From: Constrictibacter sp. MBR-5
GTDB lineage: Bacteria; Pseudomonadota; Alphaproteobacteria; JAJUGE01
Reading direction: 5' to 3'
Assembly (NCBI RefSeq): GCF_040549485.1
Contig: NZ_JBEPTK010000020.1
Span: 16,790-80,789 of the forward strand
Length of the DNA: 64,000 nucleotides
Part shown: positions 8,456-18,818 of the stretch, in pieces
Position numbering within the stretch: the stretch's first letter is position 1
Layout: every line of letters starts with the position of its first letter
The notes under the pieces: model-generated
Seen by the model: only the letters and a program-made list of their open reading frames with translations
Databases searched by the model: none
Told to the model about the DNA's origin: nothing
Made by a program: the position numbers and the translations under genes

Positions 8456-9534
8456 CGCACAGGCACCGCCGCGCGTGCGACTTCGATAAGATCGACCATT
8501 CGCGCCACATATTGGTCGCGGATGACGAACGCGCTGTCGCCGGAGCCGGTCAGTTCGCGTTCCAGCGCATCGACCAGCCGGTTCAGCCTGCGTTGGTGCA
8601 TCCCGAGGTGCACCTGCAGCGGGTCCGTGATGACGCCGGCAAACGATGCCGCCAGCGCCGGAATCAGCAGCAGCCCGCCGGTTATCCCCGCCGCGAGGAG
8701 GGGCGACGCCGCGGCCGGTGCTGCGGCGAACCAGACCCTGGCGCCCGTCCCGAGCGGCAGCGCCAGTCCTGCAGCCCGCTGCGCCACGACCCGCGCGATC
8801 ATCGGCCCCAGGGTCAGCGCCCCCGGCGTCCATTGCCGGAAAGCGAGGGCCCCCACGCCGGCGTGGAGTAGGGTGCTCGCCATCTCGACCGCGGCAGCGC
8901 GGGTGGATGCATATGCCTCCATCGTCTCGGTCAGCCAGCGGCGGTAGCGCTCGTCTCCCGCCCGTCGTCCCACCTCCGCCAGGGCGGCCAGCAGAACTGG
9001 CCCCACGGCTGGATCCGCCAGGATCTCTTCGGCGAGCGCATCGTGCGCGCTTCGCCGAGGCGGCTTGGCATGGGGCTGCTCGTATGGCAGCTCCAGCAGG
9101 TCGGTCAGGAGGCGCCACTCGACCTCGCGTGCGACGTCGGTGGCGATCGCCAGTCGTGGCGCACCCAGCCGCTGCGCGGCGGCGCGATATCCGGCAGCCC
9201 GAGCTCCCTGCGCTGCGGCATAGCGCATCATGGCGGGGACGGCCGCCAGCGCGTTCGCCGGTGCCCTTACGAGATCCCAGCCGACGGCCGTGCGATGCAG
9301 CGACAGGGCGCCCCGCCAGCCGAAGGTTCGGCGCGCGAAGGGGCCTATGCGCTGGCGCCTCGCAGCAATGTAGCGGCCGATGGCGGCGTCGGCCGCCCGC
9401 ACCACGGCAGCGCGTTCGGGGGCGGGAATCGGCGTGCCCGCTGTCACGCCGACGGCCGACGGTGAGGATCCTGGTTCGCTGTCCATGCTGCGTGAACGTC
9501 CGGGTGCCTCCATAGTGGCGCGGTCTCCGGGCAT
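8452..9534 (-). CDS. Predicted membrane-associated protein of unknown function
   Basis: A 360-residue protein I cannot assign with confidence. The central and C-terminal parts hold Ala/Gly/Leu-rich hydrophobic segments (ARVWFAAAPAAASPLLAAGI and GGLLLIPALAASFAGVI) and a long helical N-terminal half rich in Arg and Ala (AAIGRYIAARRQRIGPFARR). EcsC-like or similar alphaproteobacterial membrane families are possible. Start candidates include 9534 and 9486 (MDSEPGSS); the sequence does not decide. It faces away from the AsmA gene, with about 100 bases between. Confidence 0.6.
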   Translation of the reverse strand: MPGDRATMEAPGRSRSMDSEPGSSPSAVGVTAGTPIPAPERAAVVRAADAAIGRYIAARRQRIGPFARRTFGWRGALSLHRTAVGWDLVRAPANALAAVPAMMRYAAAQGARAAGYRAAAQRLGAPRLAIATDVAREVEWRLLTDLLELPYEQPHAKPPRRSAHDALAEEILADPAVGPVLLAALAEVGRRAGDERYRRWLTETMEAYASTRAAAVEMASTLLHAGVGALAFRQWTPGALTLGPMIARVVAQRAAGLALPLGTGARVWFAAAPAAASPLLAAGITGGLLLIPALAASFAGVITDPLQVHLGMHQRRLNRLVDALERELTGSGDSAFVIRDQYVARMVDLIEVARAAVPVR

Positions 9535-9635
9535 CCGATGCAGATGTTTTTCGGGTGGCGGGGTGGCCGTCGGATCCGTTTGCGGCCATCATCCCGGCCT
9601 GGCAAGCGCATACGTAACCGGGAGATCCGGTGCCC

Positions 9636-12600
9636 ATGAAAAAAGTCGCTATCGGTATCGGCGCGTTGATCGTCGTCATCGTCGTGGCACTGTTCGCCGT
9701 CCCGGCCCTGATCGACTGGAACGGCTACAAGCCGCAGATCGCCGCGGCCGTGAAGGACGCGACCGGCCGCGAGTTGGTGATAGAGGGCGACCTCGCGATC
9801 TCTGTCTTGCCGAGCGTGCGGTTCAGCGCCGCCGGCGTGAAGTTCGCAAACGCCACCGGCATGGAGCCGGCCTACATGGCGAGCGTGCAGCGGATCGAGG
9901 GCGAGGTAGCGCTACTGCCTCTGCTCGGCCGCACCATCGTCGTGAAGCGGCTGCTGGTCGAGCAGCCCGAAGCCGATCTCCGCGTCGATGCCGCGGGCAA
10001 TCCGAACTGGGTCTTTTCGGGTTCGCCCGCAGATGCGCAGGATCGTCCCGAGCCGCAGGGCGAGGAGGCGGGCTTCGGCGGGGAAGTGCGCATCGAGAAC
10101 GCGCGTATCGTCGGTGGCCGCATCGGGTTCGCCGACGCGCGCACCGGCCAGAGGATCGACGCGGTCGACGTCGGTGTCGACCTGTCGGTGCCTGGGCTGT
10201 CGGATGTCGCCACTTTCGACGCGCGCATGACGCTGAACGGCGATCCCGTCACGGCGCGCTTCTCCTTGGACACGCCGCGCCGGGTGATCGACGGTGAGAA
10301 GGCGCAGGCCGTTGTTGCGCTGGAGTCGCCGAAAGCCCGCGCCGGCTACACGGGCGGCGTCCAGAACCAACCGGTCCCCGGTCTCGATGGGACCTTCGAC
10401 CTCGATATCCCGTCGGTCGGGTCTCTGGTGGGATGGCTGGGCCGGCCCTTGCCTGCGGGCCAGCCGGATCCGGGACCGGTGAAGGCGCACGCGGTCTTCG
10501 CCGCTGACGGTCCGCGCATGGCGCTGACCGAGGCAGTGCTCCAGGGACGAGACCTGGACGCGAAGGCGTCCGGCAGCGTCGATCTGTCGGGTCCTGCGCC
10601 GAAGGTGGCACTCACCGTGGAGAGTGGCGTCATCAACGTCGACCGTTATCTGCCACCCCCGCCGAAGGAGACGCTGAAGGCTCCGCCGTCGAAGGCCGGG
10701 CCCCGGGACGGCCCGATTGCAAGCCTGCCGGACGAGGCGCTCGATCTCGAAACGCTGCGGCAGGGCGAGGCGGACATTCGCGTGCGCATCGCCGGTATCA
10801 GAGTGATGGGCTTCACCGTCGGGCAGACGGATTTCACCGCGACGTTGAAGGACGGCAAGCTCGCTGCGGACCTCGATCAGCTGCAGATCTACGGCGGCAC
10901 CGTCCAAGCGCGCACGACCCTGGATGCGTCCGGTCCGGCGCTGGCACTCGCCGCGAGCGGCAAGGTCGACAAGGTCGACGTCGGTGCGCTCGCCCGCGCG
11001 GCATCGCCGAAAGAGCAGCCACCGGTCGCGGGCGTCGTGTCCGCGACGCTCGAAGCCGATGGGCATGGTGAAAGTGTCCGCAAACTGGCCGAGAGCCTCA
11101 AGGGTCGGCTGACCGCGGACCTGGGCGGGATGAATGTCGCCAACGCAGCCGCTGGGGCACTCTCCGGACTGACGCTGGACCTGACCCTGCCCGGATTGGA
11201 CAGGGAGCCGACGCTGGCGGCGACGTTCGTCTACAACCGGGAGAAGGTCTCGGTTCAGGCGCAGACCTCGCCGCTGCCGCAAATCGTGTCCGGCGACCGC
11301 TTCGATCTCGATGCATCCGTGAAATCGGCCGTAGTCACAGCGGGCTACGACGGTGCGGTGATCAAGGCGCCGGTCGCCGGCCTCGACGGGACCTTCACCT
11401 TCTATGCGCCCTCTGCCGCGCGCATGGCTGCCTGGCTCGGCCGGCCGATCGAAGGTCAGGATCCCGGACCGATCAAGGCGCGCGCCGTGTTCGCCGGCGA
11501 CGGTGCAAAGATCGTCCTGCGCGAGGCGACTATCGCCTCGGCCGGTCTCGACGCGACCGCAAAGGGTTCGTGGGAGCAGAAAGGCGCCGTCACGCAGCTT
11601 GCGCTGGACGTGAAGGGCGGTGTCCTCGACGTCGACCGCTATGTGGGGCCTGCTGCACCGGCCGCGTCGCCAGCGGGGACCGGACCGGCAGGGAATCCCT
11701 TCGCCACATTACCCAACGAGCCCGTCGACCTCTCCGCGCTCCGCAATCTCGATGCCGACGTGAAGGTGGACCTGGCGGGCGTGAAGGCGGCAGGACAAAG
11801 GCTTGGCCGCGTGGCGTTGACCGCTCGGGTCGATCGGGGCATCGCGACGATGAAGGTCGACGAACTCGCACTGTACGGCGGGCGGGTCGGCGGCACGGTG
11901 AAGGCCGATGCATCCGGCAAGGTGCTCGCTCTCGATGCGGACTTGAAGGCGTCCGGCGTGCGGGTCGACGAGCTGCTTCAGGCGTCGGGTGGACCACCGG
12001 TACTCGGTGGGACCGCTGCCCTCGACCTGACGGCACAGAGCCGCGGCGCATCTGCACGCGCCCTCGCCGACGCGCTTTCCGGACGGCTGACAACCCGCCT
12101 CGCTGGCGGCGGACAGGGGCAGATCCCCCTGTCGGACCTCGACCTGAGCCTCGACCTGCCGGGAATGGCCAAGCAGGCCTCGCTCCAGGTCGCGGCGACC
12201 TACAACGGGGAGAAGGTGACGGCCACCGCTACTGTGAAGGATCCGCGCGCAGCCCTCGGCGGCAACCGTTTTCCGGCGTCCTTATCGCTTTCCGCGGCAC
12301 CCGTTACGGCCGGCTTCGACGGTACGGTGCAGCAAGCCCCCCTGCCGGGACTGGACGGGAAGGTCGATCTCGACGTTGCGTCGGTCGCCCGCCTCGCCGC
12401 TTGGCTGGGGCAGCCACTCGACCAGCCGGACCCGGGCCCCCTGAAGGTGACGGCGACGTTGGCCGCCGATGGCCCGCGGATCGCACTCAAACAGGCGACG
12501 ATCGACGGCAAGGCGCTCAAGGCCACTGCCGAAGGCAGCATCGACACGACATCGATGCCCCGACGATTCGACGCGAAGGTCGTCGTTCGCGAGGCCGACC

Positions 12601-13805
12601 TCGACGCCTATCTGCCGCCGTCCGTCACCGCTGCGCCGCAGAAACCGACGCCCGGACAACCGACCGCCACGACCGGCTGGAACGAGGAGCCGATCGACCT
12701 CGCAGCATTGCGCGAGAACACCGGCAAGGTTGATGTGACGCTCAATGCCGTCCGCTATCGCGGCCTCGTCGTCGAGACGGGGCGGATGACGGCGACCCTG
12801 GCGGGAGGAACATTGACCACGGCGTTATCAGACGTCCGGACCGCGGGGGGCAGCATCGCCGGAAAGGCTTCGCTCGCCGACACCGGGCGCGGGGTCAAAC
12901 TCGATTACGACGCCTCGGCTTCGGGTCTCGCGGCACGCCCCCTTCTGACCGCCTTCGCCGGTACCGACCGGCTCGCCGGCACCGCCAGCTTCGCCGCGCA
13001 GGGGACGGGCACGGGCCGAAGCCAGAAGGACCTCATGTCCAGCCTCGACGGCGCCGGCTCGTTCAAGTTCCTCGACGGCGCGGTCTACGGCATCAACATC
13101 GCGGCGGCGTTGCGCAAGGTCGGTGCCGCTGGCCTGGACCAGGCGGCAGGAGCCGAGCAGAAGACAGACTTCGCCGAACTCTCCGGCACCTATGTGATCC
13201 GCGACGGGATCGTGGAGAACAAGGACCTGAAGATGCTGGCGCCGCTGCTGCGTCTCGGCGGCGGCGGCACGGTCGACCTGCCACGGCAGACCGTCGACTA
13301 CACGGTCGATGCGACGCTGGTGGCGAGCCTGAAGGGGCAGGGCGGGAATGAGGATCTCGCCGGGATCCCGGTGCCGATCCGCATCACCGGCCCCTGGTCG
13401 GCGCCGCGATACGACGTGCAGTGGGACCGGATGCTGCAGAATCTCGCCAAGGATCCCGAAAAGCTCAAGAACCTGCCGGGGTCGTTGAAGGATCTCGCTG
13501 CCGGAAGCGGCGTCAAGCTCCCCATCCCCGGCCTCGGAACCGGAGACGGTACTGGATCCGGCGCGGGCGGGATCGGAGGGCTGCTGCAGGGCCTCACCGG
13601 CCAGAGGGCGGCCCCGAGTGCGCCTGACGGTGCCCCGACCGGCGGCACGTCGGCTCCCGCCGCACCGACGCCGCCCAAATCGCCGACGGCACCCCAGGCA
13701 CCGACGACGCAGTCCGCACCGTCGAGCACTCCTCAGGCCGGGCAGCCGAAGCCGCGGCAGGAAAGCGAGCCCGAGAAGCTGTTGCGCGGGCTGTTCAACC
13801 GATGA
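9636..13805 (+). CDS. Giant AsmA-family protein with three internal repeat modules
   Basis: Inner-membrane anchored protein of 1389 residues. An N-terminal signal anchor (IGALIVVIVVALFAVPALID) leads into the AsmA N-terminal domain (GRELVIEGDLAISVLPSVRF, then ANATGMEPAYMASVQRIEG). Homologues are implicated in outer-membrane assembly or bridge-like lipid transport between the membranes. A module beginning near residues 230, 567 and 890 repeats with the core AGYTGGVQNQPVPGLDGTFD and GWLGRPLPAGQPDPGPVKA, each copy followed by a segment ending NVDRYLPP or DVDRYVGP. The C-terminal AsmA domain (SLDGAGSFKFLDGAVYGINI) is followed by a Pro/Thr-rich tail. ATG at 9636 is preferred to GTG at 9630. Confidence 0.85.
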   Translation: MKKVAIGIGALIVVIVVALFAVPALIDWNGYKPQIAAAVKDATGRELVIEGDLAISVLPSVRFSAAGVKFANATGMEPAYMASVQRIEGEVALLPLLGRTIVVKRLLVEQPEADLRVDAAGNPNWVFSGSPADAQDRPEPQGEEAGFGGEVRIENARIVGGRIGFADARTGQRIDAVDVGVDLSVPGLSDVATFDARMTLNGDPVTARFSLDTPRRVIDGEKAQAVVALESPKARAGYTGGVQNQPVPGLDGTFDLDIPSVGSLVGWLGRPLPAGQPDPGPVKAHAVFAADGPRMALTEAVLQGRDLDAKASGSVDLSGPAPKVALTVESGVINVDRYLPPPPKETLKAPPSKAGPRDGPIASLPDEALDLETLRQGEADIRVRIAGIRVMGFTVGQTDFTATLKDGKLAADLDQLQIYGGTVQARTTLDASGPALALAASGKVDKVDVGALARAASPKEQPPVAGVVSATLEADGHGESVRKLAESLKGRLTADLGGMNVANAAAGALSGLTLDLTLPGLDREPTLAATFVYNREKVSVQAQTSPLPQIVSGDRFDLDASVKSAVVTAGYDGAVIKAPVAGLDGTFTFYAPSAARMAAWLGRPIEGQDPGPIKARAVFAGDGAKIVLREATIASAGLDATAKGSWEQKGAVTQLALDVKGGVLDVDRYVGPAAPAASPAGTGPAGNPFATLPNEPVDLSALRNLDADVKVDLAGVKAAGQRLGRVALTARVDRGIATMKVDELALYGGRVGGTVKADASGKVLALDADLKASGVRVDELLQASGGPPVLGGTAALDLTAQSRGASARALADALSGRLTTRLAGGGQGQIPLSDLDLSLDLPGMAKQASLQVAATYNGEKVTATATVKDPRAALGGNRFPASLSLSAAPVTAGFDGTVQQAPLPGLDGKVDLDVASVARLAAWLGQPLDQPDPGPLKVTATLAADGPRIALKQATIDGKALKATAEGSIDTTSMPRRFDAKVVVREADLDAYLPPSVTAAPQKPTPGQPTATTGWNEEPIDLAALRENTGKVDVTLNAVRYRGLVVETGRMTATLAGGTLTTALSDVRTAGGSIAGKASLADTGRGVKLDYDASASGLAARPLLTAFAGTDRLAGTASFAAQGTGTGRSQKDLMSSLDGAGSFKFLDGAVYGINIAAALRKVGAAGLDQAAGAEQKTDFAELSGTYVIRDGIVENKDLKMLAPLLRLGGGGTVDLPRQTVDYTVDATLVASLKGQGGNEDLAGIPVPIRITGPWSAPRYDVQWDRMLQNLAKDPEKLKNLPGSLKDLAAGSGVKLPIPGLGTGDGTGSGAGGIGGLLQGLTGQRAAPSAPDGAPTGGTSAPAAPTPPKSPTAPQAPTTQSAPSSTPQAGQPKPRQESEPEKLLRGLFNR

Positions 13806-13868
13806 ACTGAGGGGGCGGTCGCCGGCCTTCGCCGCCGGTGGCCGCCTGCCGTCGTGCTCGTCGCGGCC

Positions 13869-15794
13869 TCAGGCGCGCGCCGGGCGCTCGACGGCGTCCC
13901 GGCCGAGTGCCATCAGTGCGGTCGCGACGATGCCTGCAGCGTCGAGGCCGGCGATCTCGTACTGCCGTTCCGGCTTGTCGTGATCGACGAAAATGTCCGG
14001 CATGACCATCGGCCGGACCTTCAGGCCGGCGTCGAGCAGGCCCTGGTGGGCGAGAAGGTGGAGAACCTGCGTCGCGAAGCCGCCGATCGAGCCCTCCTCG
14101 ATGGTGATCAGGACCTCGTGCTCGCGGGCGAGCCGGCGCAGCATGTCTTCGTCGAGCGGCTTGGCGAAGCGTGCGTCGGCGACTGTGGTGGAAAGGCCGC
14201 GTGCCTGGAGCTGGTCGGCCGCGGCGAGGCATTCCTGGAGGCGCCCGCCGTAGCTGACGATCGCGACAGTGGTGCCCTCGCGCAGGATCCTGCCCTTGCC
14301 GATTTCCAGTGGTGCGCCGATGGCTGGCAGTTCGAGACCGATGCCTTCGCCACGCGGATAGCGGAGGGCGGAGGGGCGGTCGTCGATGCGCGCGGCAGTG
14401 GCCACCATGTGCCGCAGTTCGACCTCGTCGGCCGCCGCCATCAGGACGAAGCCGGGCAGGCATCCGAGATAGGCGACGTCGAACGAGCCGTGATGCGTGG
14501 CACCGTCGGCGCCGACATAGCCGGCGCGATCGATGGCGAAGCGAACCGGCAGTTGCTGGATCGCGACGTCGTGCACGACCTGGTCGTAACCGCGCTGCAG
14601 GAAGGTCGAGTAGATCGCGGCGAACGGCCGGAACCCTTCCGAAGCCAAACCGGCCGCGAACGTCACGGCGTGCTGCTCCGCGATACCGACGTCGAAGGCG
14701 CGGTCTGGGAAGCGCTTGGCGAAGGCGTCGACACCTGTGCCTCCCGGCATCGCCCCGGTGATCGCCACGATGCGCTCGTCCCGCTCCGCCTCGGCGATGA
14801 GGCTTTCCGCGAAAACCTTCGTATAGGCGGGCGCCTTGGCGGTCGACTTGGCCTGGACCCCGGTGACGACGTCGAACTTGGCCACGCCGTGATACTTGTC
14901 GGCGGATGCTTCGGCCGGTGCGTAGCCCTTGCCCTTCTGGGTAACGGCATGCACCAGGACCGGCCGCGTCTCCCGGCTGTCGCGCACGTTGCGCAGGACC
15001 GGCAGCAGGTGCGAGAGATTATGCCCGTCGACCGGCCCGATATAGTAGAAGCCCATCTCCTCGAACAGGGTGCCGCCGGTGAGTAGCCCGCGGGCATATT
15101 CCTCGGCCCGGTGAGCCGCCTTCTTGAACGGATCCGGGAAATGCTCCGCCATCTGCTTGGCCACGTGGCGGAACGAGCGGTACGACTTCGACGAGATCAG
15201 GCGCGACAGATAGGCGCTCATGGCGCCGACCGGCGGCGCGATCGACATGTCGTTGTCGTTCAGGATGACGATCAGGCGCTTGTTCATCGACCCGGCATTG
15301 TTCATGGCCTCGTAAGCCATGCCGGCGCTCATCGCGCCATCGCCGATCACCGCGATCACGTCGTTGTCGGCACCTTGCAGGTCACGCGCCACCGCCATGC
15401 CCAGCCCGGCGGAGATAGAGGTCGAACTGTGCGCCGTGCCGAAGGGGTCGTATTCGCTTTCGGCGCGCCTGGTGAAGCCGGACAGGCCGCCGGCCTGGCG
15501 AAGCGTACGGATGCGGTCGCGGCGCCCGGTCAGGATCTTGTGGGGGTAGGCCTGGTGCCCGACATCCCAGATCAGCCGATCGCGCGGCGTATCGAACACG
15601 CTGTGAATCGCCACGGTCAGTTCCACCACGCCCAGACTGGCCCCGAGGTGACCACCCGTCAGCGAGACGGCGTCAATCGTCTCCTGCCGCAGTTCGTCGG
15701 CCAGCAGCGCCAACTGCTCATCGTCCAGGCGGCGAAGGTCCTCGGGCCACGTCACGCCGTCCAGAAGGGGGGTCTTCGTGTTGGGAATCGTCAC
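13869..15794 (-). CDS. dxs: 1-deoxy-D-xylulose-5-phosphate synthase
   Basis: Thiamine-diphosphate enzyme at the head of the MEP isoprenoid pathway; it condenses pyruvate and glyceraldehyde-3-phosphate. Visible family marks: [38 protein letters not shown], the ThDP motif [18 protein letters not shown] and the C-terminal transketolase region with [18 protein letters not shown]. Its length of 641 residues is full. It lies 18 bases downstream of ispA on the same strand, so precursor supply and prenyl elongation genes are coupled. Confidence 0.95.
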   Translation of the reverse strand: MTIPNTKTPLLDGVTWPEDLRRLDDEQLALLADELRQETIDAVSLTGGHLGASLGVVELTVAIHSVFDTPRDRLIWDVGHQAYPHKILTGRRDRIRTLRQAGGLSGFTRRAESEYDPFGTAHSSTSISAGLGMAVARDLQGADNDVIAVIGDGAMSAGMAYEAMNNAGSMNKRLIVILNDNDMSIAPPVGAMSAYLSRLISSKSYRSFRHVAKQMAEHFPDPFKKAAHRAEEYARGLLTGGTLFEEMGFYYIGPVDGHNLSHLLPVLRNVRDSRETRPVLVHAVTQKGKGYAPAEASADKYHGVAKFDVVTGVQAKSTAKAPAYTKVFAESLIAEAERDERIVAITGAMPGGTGVDAFAKRFPDRAFDVGIAEQHAVTFAAGLASEGFRPFAAIYSTFLQRGYDQVVHDVAIQQLPVRFAIDRAGYVGADGATHHGSFDVAYLGCLPGFVLMAAADEVELRHMVATAARIDDRPSALRYPRGEGIGLELPAIGAPLEIGKGRILREGTTVAIVSYGGRLQECLAAADQLQARGLSTTVADARFAKPLDEDMLRRLAREHEVLITIEEGSIGGFATQVLHLLAHQGLLDAGLKVRPMVMPDIFVDHDKPERQYEIAGLDAAGIVATALMALGRDAVERPARA

Positions 15795-15812
15795 GGTAGC
15801 TTGGCCCTCCCT

Positions 15813-16709
15813 TTATGACCTTCGCTCGACCACGAACCTGGCGGCGGCCCGGAAAGGATCGGCGCCACTGCCCAGGCCGTCGAGATGCGCGACCGCCTGG
15901 TTGGCGAGCATGACAGCGTGCTGACGTGCCGCCTCCACGCCCAGCAGGGCGACCACCGTCGCCTTGCCGGCGCCCGCATCCTTGCCGACCCGCTTGCCGG
16001 TTTCCGCTTCGCTTCCTTCGGCATCCAGCAGATCGTCGGCGATCTGGAAAGCGAACCCGAGGTCGTGGGCATAGGCTGCGAGAGCCGCCCGGACTTGGCT
16101 TCCGGCATTGCCGAGCACCGCGCCGGCCGAACAGGAGAATGCGATGAGCGCGCCCGTCTTCAAGCGCTCGAGCCGGGCGACCGCACCGATGTCGAAATTC
16201 TCTTCTGCCGCACGCAGGTCCAGCATCTGGCCGCCGACCATGCCGCGTCCGCCAGCCGCAGCGGCGAGGTCGCGCACAAGGTCGCAGCGAACCTGCGGAT
16301 CCCAGTGCGTGTCCGTATCCGCGAGGACCTCGAACGCCAGGGTCTGCAGCGCATCGCCGGCAAGGATCGCGGTGGCCTCGTCGAAGCGACGGTGCACCGT
16401 CGGGCGCCCGCGTCGCACGTCGTCGTCGTCCATCGCCGGCAGGTCGTCATGCACCAGCGAGTAGGCATGGACGAACTCCACCGCAGCCGCCACCCGCAGC
16501 GCGCTCTGTTCCTTGACGCCGAACATGCGCGCCCCCGTGAGAACGAAGAACGGGCGCATCCGCTTGCCTGGCCCCAGGACGGCGTAGCGCATCGCTTCGA
16601 ACAGAGGGGCCTCCGGTCCGGTCGGCTCAGGCAGGAGCCTGTCGATCACCGCGTCCACGGACGCAGCTGCGTCCGAGAGAGCGGACCTGAAGATCGCGGA
16701 GGTGTTCAT
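15813..16709 (-). CDS. ispA: Farnesyl diphosphate synthase (short-chain polyprenyl synthetase)
   Basis: Elongates DMAPP with IPP to geranyl and farnesyl diphosphate. Both aspartate-rich motifs are present: the first in VHDDLPAMDDDDVRRGRPT and the second in FQIADDLLDAEG. GPGKRMRPFFVLTGA and YSLVHDDLPAMD are typical for bacterial IspA. It is 298 residues long. It lies between xseB (19 bases upstream) and dxs, the standard xseB-ispA-dxs operon order of proteobacteria. Confidence 0.93.
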   Translation of the reverse strand: MNTSAIFRSALSDAAASVDAVIDRLLPEPTGPEAPLFEAMRYAVLGPGKRMRPFFVLTGARMFGVKEQSALRVAAAVEFVHAYSLVHDDLPAMDDDDVRRGRPTVHRRFDEATAILAGDALQTLAFEVLADTDTHWDPQVRCDLVRDLAAAAGGRGMVGGQMLDLRAAEENFDIGAVARLERLKTGALIAFSCSAGAVLGNAGSQVRAALAAYAHDLGFAFQIADDLLDAEGSEAETGKRVGKDAGAGKATVVALLGVEAARQHAVMLANQAVAHLDGLGSGADPFRAAARFVVERRS

Positions 16710-16728
16710 GCTGGGCTCGGTCGGGTCG

Positions 16729-17037
16729 TCAGAACGGAATGTCGGACGGCTCGGCCCGCACGGTTCCGTCCGGTGACAGCGAAATACGCTCGACCCGTTC
16801 CTGTGCCTCGCGCAGCTTGGCCTCGCACTGCCGCTTCAGTGCGACGCCGCGCTCATACGATTCGATGGCCTGGTCCAGCGTGACCTGACCGCGCTCGAGG
16901 CTCGTGACGATGGCTTCCAGCTCCTTCAGCGCGGCCTCGAAGCTCAGGCTTTCCGGAGCAGCTCCTACCGTCTCTTCCTGCATACGCTCGTCCAACTCGC
17001 TCGATGCCGCACGATCCGCGGCGCGATGGATAGACAT
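16729..17037 (-). CDS. xseB: Exodeoxyribonuclease VII small subunit
   Basis: Small helical subunit that binds XseA to form exonuclease VII. The family core LSFEAALKELEAIVTSLERG followed by QVTLDQAIESYERGVALKRQ is clear. Start at 17037 (MSIHRAADR) is chosen because AAAGGGC lies just upstream; 16983 (MQEETVGAAP) is an alternative that would give a more usual length of about 84 residues. First gene of the xseB-ispA-dxs operon. Confidence 0.9.
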   Translation of the reverse strand: MSIHRAADRAASSELDERMQEETVGAAPESLSFEAALKELEAIVTSLERGQVTLDQAIESYERGVALKRQCEAKLREAQERVERISLSPDGTVRAEPSDIPF

Positions 17038-17102
17038 AATGCCCTTTGAACGCCATCGCGACCCCGGTGTTGCCAATCTCGGGCTTTAGGCGCGATTCGG
17101 AC

Positions 17103-18029
17103 CTATGCGGCCATCAATACGCGGACGTGAGCGGCTGCGCTCGCGGCGAGGGATTCGAGATCGTAGCCACCTTCGAGCGTCGAGACGATGCGTCCCGCGC
17201 AGTGGCGCGACGCCAGTTCAACCAGCTTTTCGGTCACCCAGGCGAAGTCGTCGGCGACGAGGTGCAACTGGGCGAGGGGATCGGCCGCATGCGCATCGAA
17301 CCCGGCCGATATCATCAGCAGATCGGGGCGAAACTGCTCGAGTTCCGGCAGGATCCGCTCCGCAAAGACCAGGCGGAACGTCTCGCCAGCCGCGCCCGGA
17401 GGCAGGGGTGCATTGAAGATGTTGCCGACGCCGCGCTCCGCTGCTCGTCCCGTTCCTGGGTAGAGCGGCATCTGGTGGGTGGATCCGAAGAACAGGCGCG
17501 CATCGTTCTCGAATGCGGCCTGCGTGCCGTTGCCGTGGTGGACGTCGAAATCGACGACAGCGACCCGGTCCAGCCCGTGGACAGCGAGCGCATGAAACGC
17601 GCCGACGGCGATGTTGTTGAAGAAGCAGAAACCCATCGCCCGGTTAGGCTCGGCATGGTGGCCGGGCGGGCGAACGGCACAGAAGGCGTTCGTTGCTTCT
17701 CCGCCCATGACGGCATCCACGGCAGCGCGGACGGCCCCGGCGGCTCGCACCACCGCGTCGCGCGAACCAGGCGACGCGATGGTGTCGTCGTCGAATCGAA
17801 CGTAGCCGTCGGTCGGCATTCCGGCGAGCACGGCCGCTACATACTCCGCGCCGTGCACGCGCGCGAGTTCCGCAGGCGTCGCCTCCGGCGCTTCGCGCAA
17901 CGCCAGCGCCTCGAATTCCGGGCCGGAGAGGGCTGTCAGAACCGCCTGCAGCCTGGCCGGCCGCTCTGGATGTCCGAGCGCGGTATCATGGCCGAGGCAT
18001 GCCTGATGAGTGATCAGAAGCGTGGTCAT
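17103..18029 (-). CDS. Histone-deacetylase-family zinc amidohydrolase
   Basis: Member of the arginase/deacetylase fold (acetoin-utilisation AcuC, acetylpolyamine amidohydrolase and HDAC-like proteins). Catalytic features are intact: VRPPGHHAEP (the His pair), FFNNIAVGA, the zinc-binding DFDVHHGNGTQ, MISAGFDAHAADPL, and the C-terminal LEGGYDLESLA. About 308 residues from ATG at 18029 (MTTLLITHQA), a start that removes a short basic leader. The substrate cannot be told from sequence; likely an acetylated small molecule or protein lysine. Confidence 0.85.
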   Translation of the reverse strand: MTTLLITHQACLGHDTALGHPERPARLQAVLTALSGPEFEALALREAPEATPAELARVHGAEYVAAVLAGMPTDGYVRFDDDTIASPGSRDAVVRAAGAVRAAVDAVMGGEATNAFCAVRPPGHHAEPNRAMGFCFFNNIAVGAFHALAVHGLDRVAVVDFDVHHGNGTQAAFENDARLFFGSTHQMPLYPGTGRAAERGVGNIFNAPLPPGAAGETFRLVFAERILPELEQFRPDLLMISAGFDAHAADPLAQLHLVADDFAWVTEKLVELASRHCAGRIVSTLEGGYDLESLAASAAAHVRVLMAA

Positions 18030-18089
18030 GTCCGCTCCCCGCTGCCGCACCTGGTCCGAAGGCGATCCCGGCCGGGACGCGGCGCACCG

Positions 18090-18818
18090 TCAGTTGATCC
18101 TGGTATAGGTGAAGGGTCCGAGTTCCATGTAGCCGAGCTCCGGTTGGCCGACGACGGCCATCGTCTCGAGCAACTGGTCGCCGTCCCGATCGTAGAAGCA
18201 GATCCCCTTGGCAGTGGGAATCGACAGCCGCGGATTGCCCGTGAAGGCGCACCAGGCCGTCGGTGAGCCCGTGCCGGAAGCGGTCAGCTCGAGCCCGTCA
18301 TCGATCTCGACGCGCCCCATATCGCCGAACGACCGATAAAGACGGCCGTGGAGGCGGACCGATTGCGGCTGAACCACGGCGGGGGCCGCCATCGCTGGGG
18401 TGGCAGCGGATGCGCCGCTGTCGGTTGGGGCCGGCGAGAGCGTCGTAGCGACGACCACGGGTCCCGTTGTCGAGACTGCCGCCGGGCGAGCAGGGGGGGG
18501 CGCAAGGTTGACCGGCTCACGCTCCAGCAGGGGCTCCGCGACGGCAGTCGCATTCTGCCGGGGAGTAGCGGCCGCTGGGGCGAGGGGTGTCGCGGCATCC
18601 TGGCTTGGCGGCGGCGGCGGCGGCGGTGGCGCCGGACGAGGGGAAGGGGCAATCGCAGGCACCGCTGCGCTTCCATACCAGGTGGATGAGCCGTCCCAGG
18701 CGCTGACGCCCCCAGGACGGGAGAAATCGCATCCCGCGACCGCGGTGGCAGCAAGCCAGACAGGTAGGAGATGAGCCCATCTCAGCCTTGCCCGGAGCGC
18801 TGTTGTCTTATGCGGCAT
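18090..18818 (-). CDS. Proline-rich putative lipoprotein of unknown function
   Basis: Exported protein of 242 residues. The N-terminus has a basic region, a hydrophobic stretch (LLPVWLAATAVAGC) and a lipobox-like AVAGC, so lipidation is likely. The middle is a low-complexity Pro/Ala/Thr linker including an eight-proline run. The C-terminal 90 residues look folded: SVRLHGRLYRSFGDMGRVEI and CAFTGNPRLSIPTAKGICFY. No family recognised. Start at 18818 (MPHKTT) places the signal sequence correctly. Confidence 0.65.
   Translation of the reverse strand: MPHKTTALRARLRWAHLLPVWLAATAVAGCDFSRPGGVSAWDGSSTWYGSAAVPAIAPSPRPAPPPPPPPPSQDAATPLAPAAATPRQNATAVAEPLLEREPVNLAPPPARPAAVSTTGPVVVATTLSPAPTDSGASAATPAMAAPAVVQPQSVRLHGRLYRSFGDMGRVEIDDGLELTASGTGSPTAWCAFTGNPRLSIPTAKGICFYDRDGDQLLETMAVVGQPELGYMELGPFTYTRIN

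Noticed and set aside
7556..9679. 707-residue leftward open frame across metY and the Sel1 gene
   Set aside because: Arg/Gly/Ala-rich shadow typical of GC-rich DNA; the real genes in other frames have clear family motifs.
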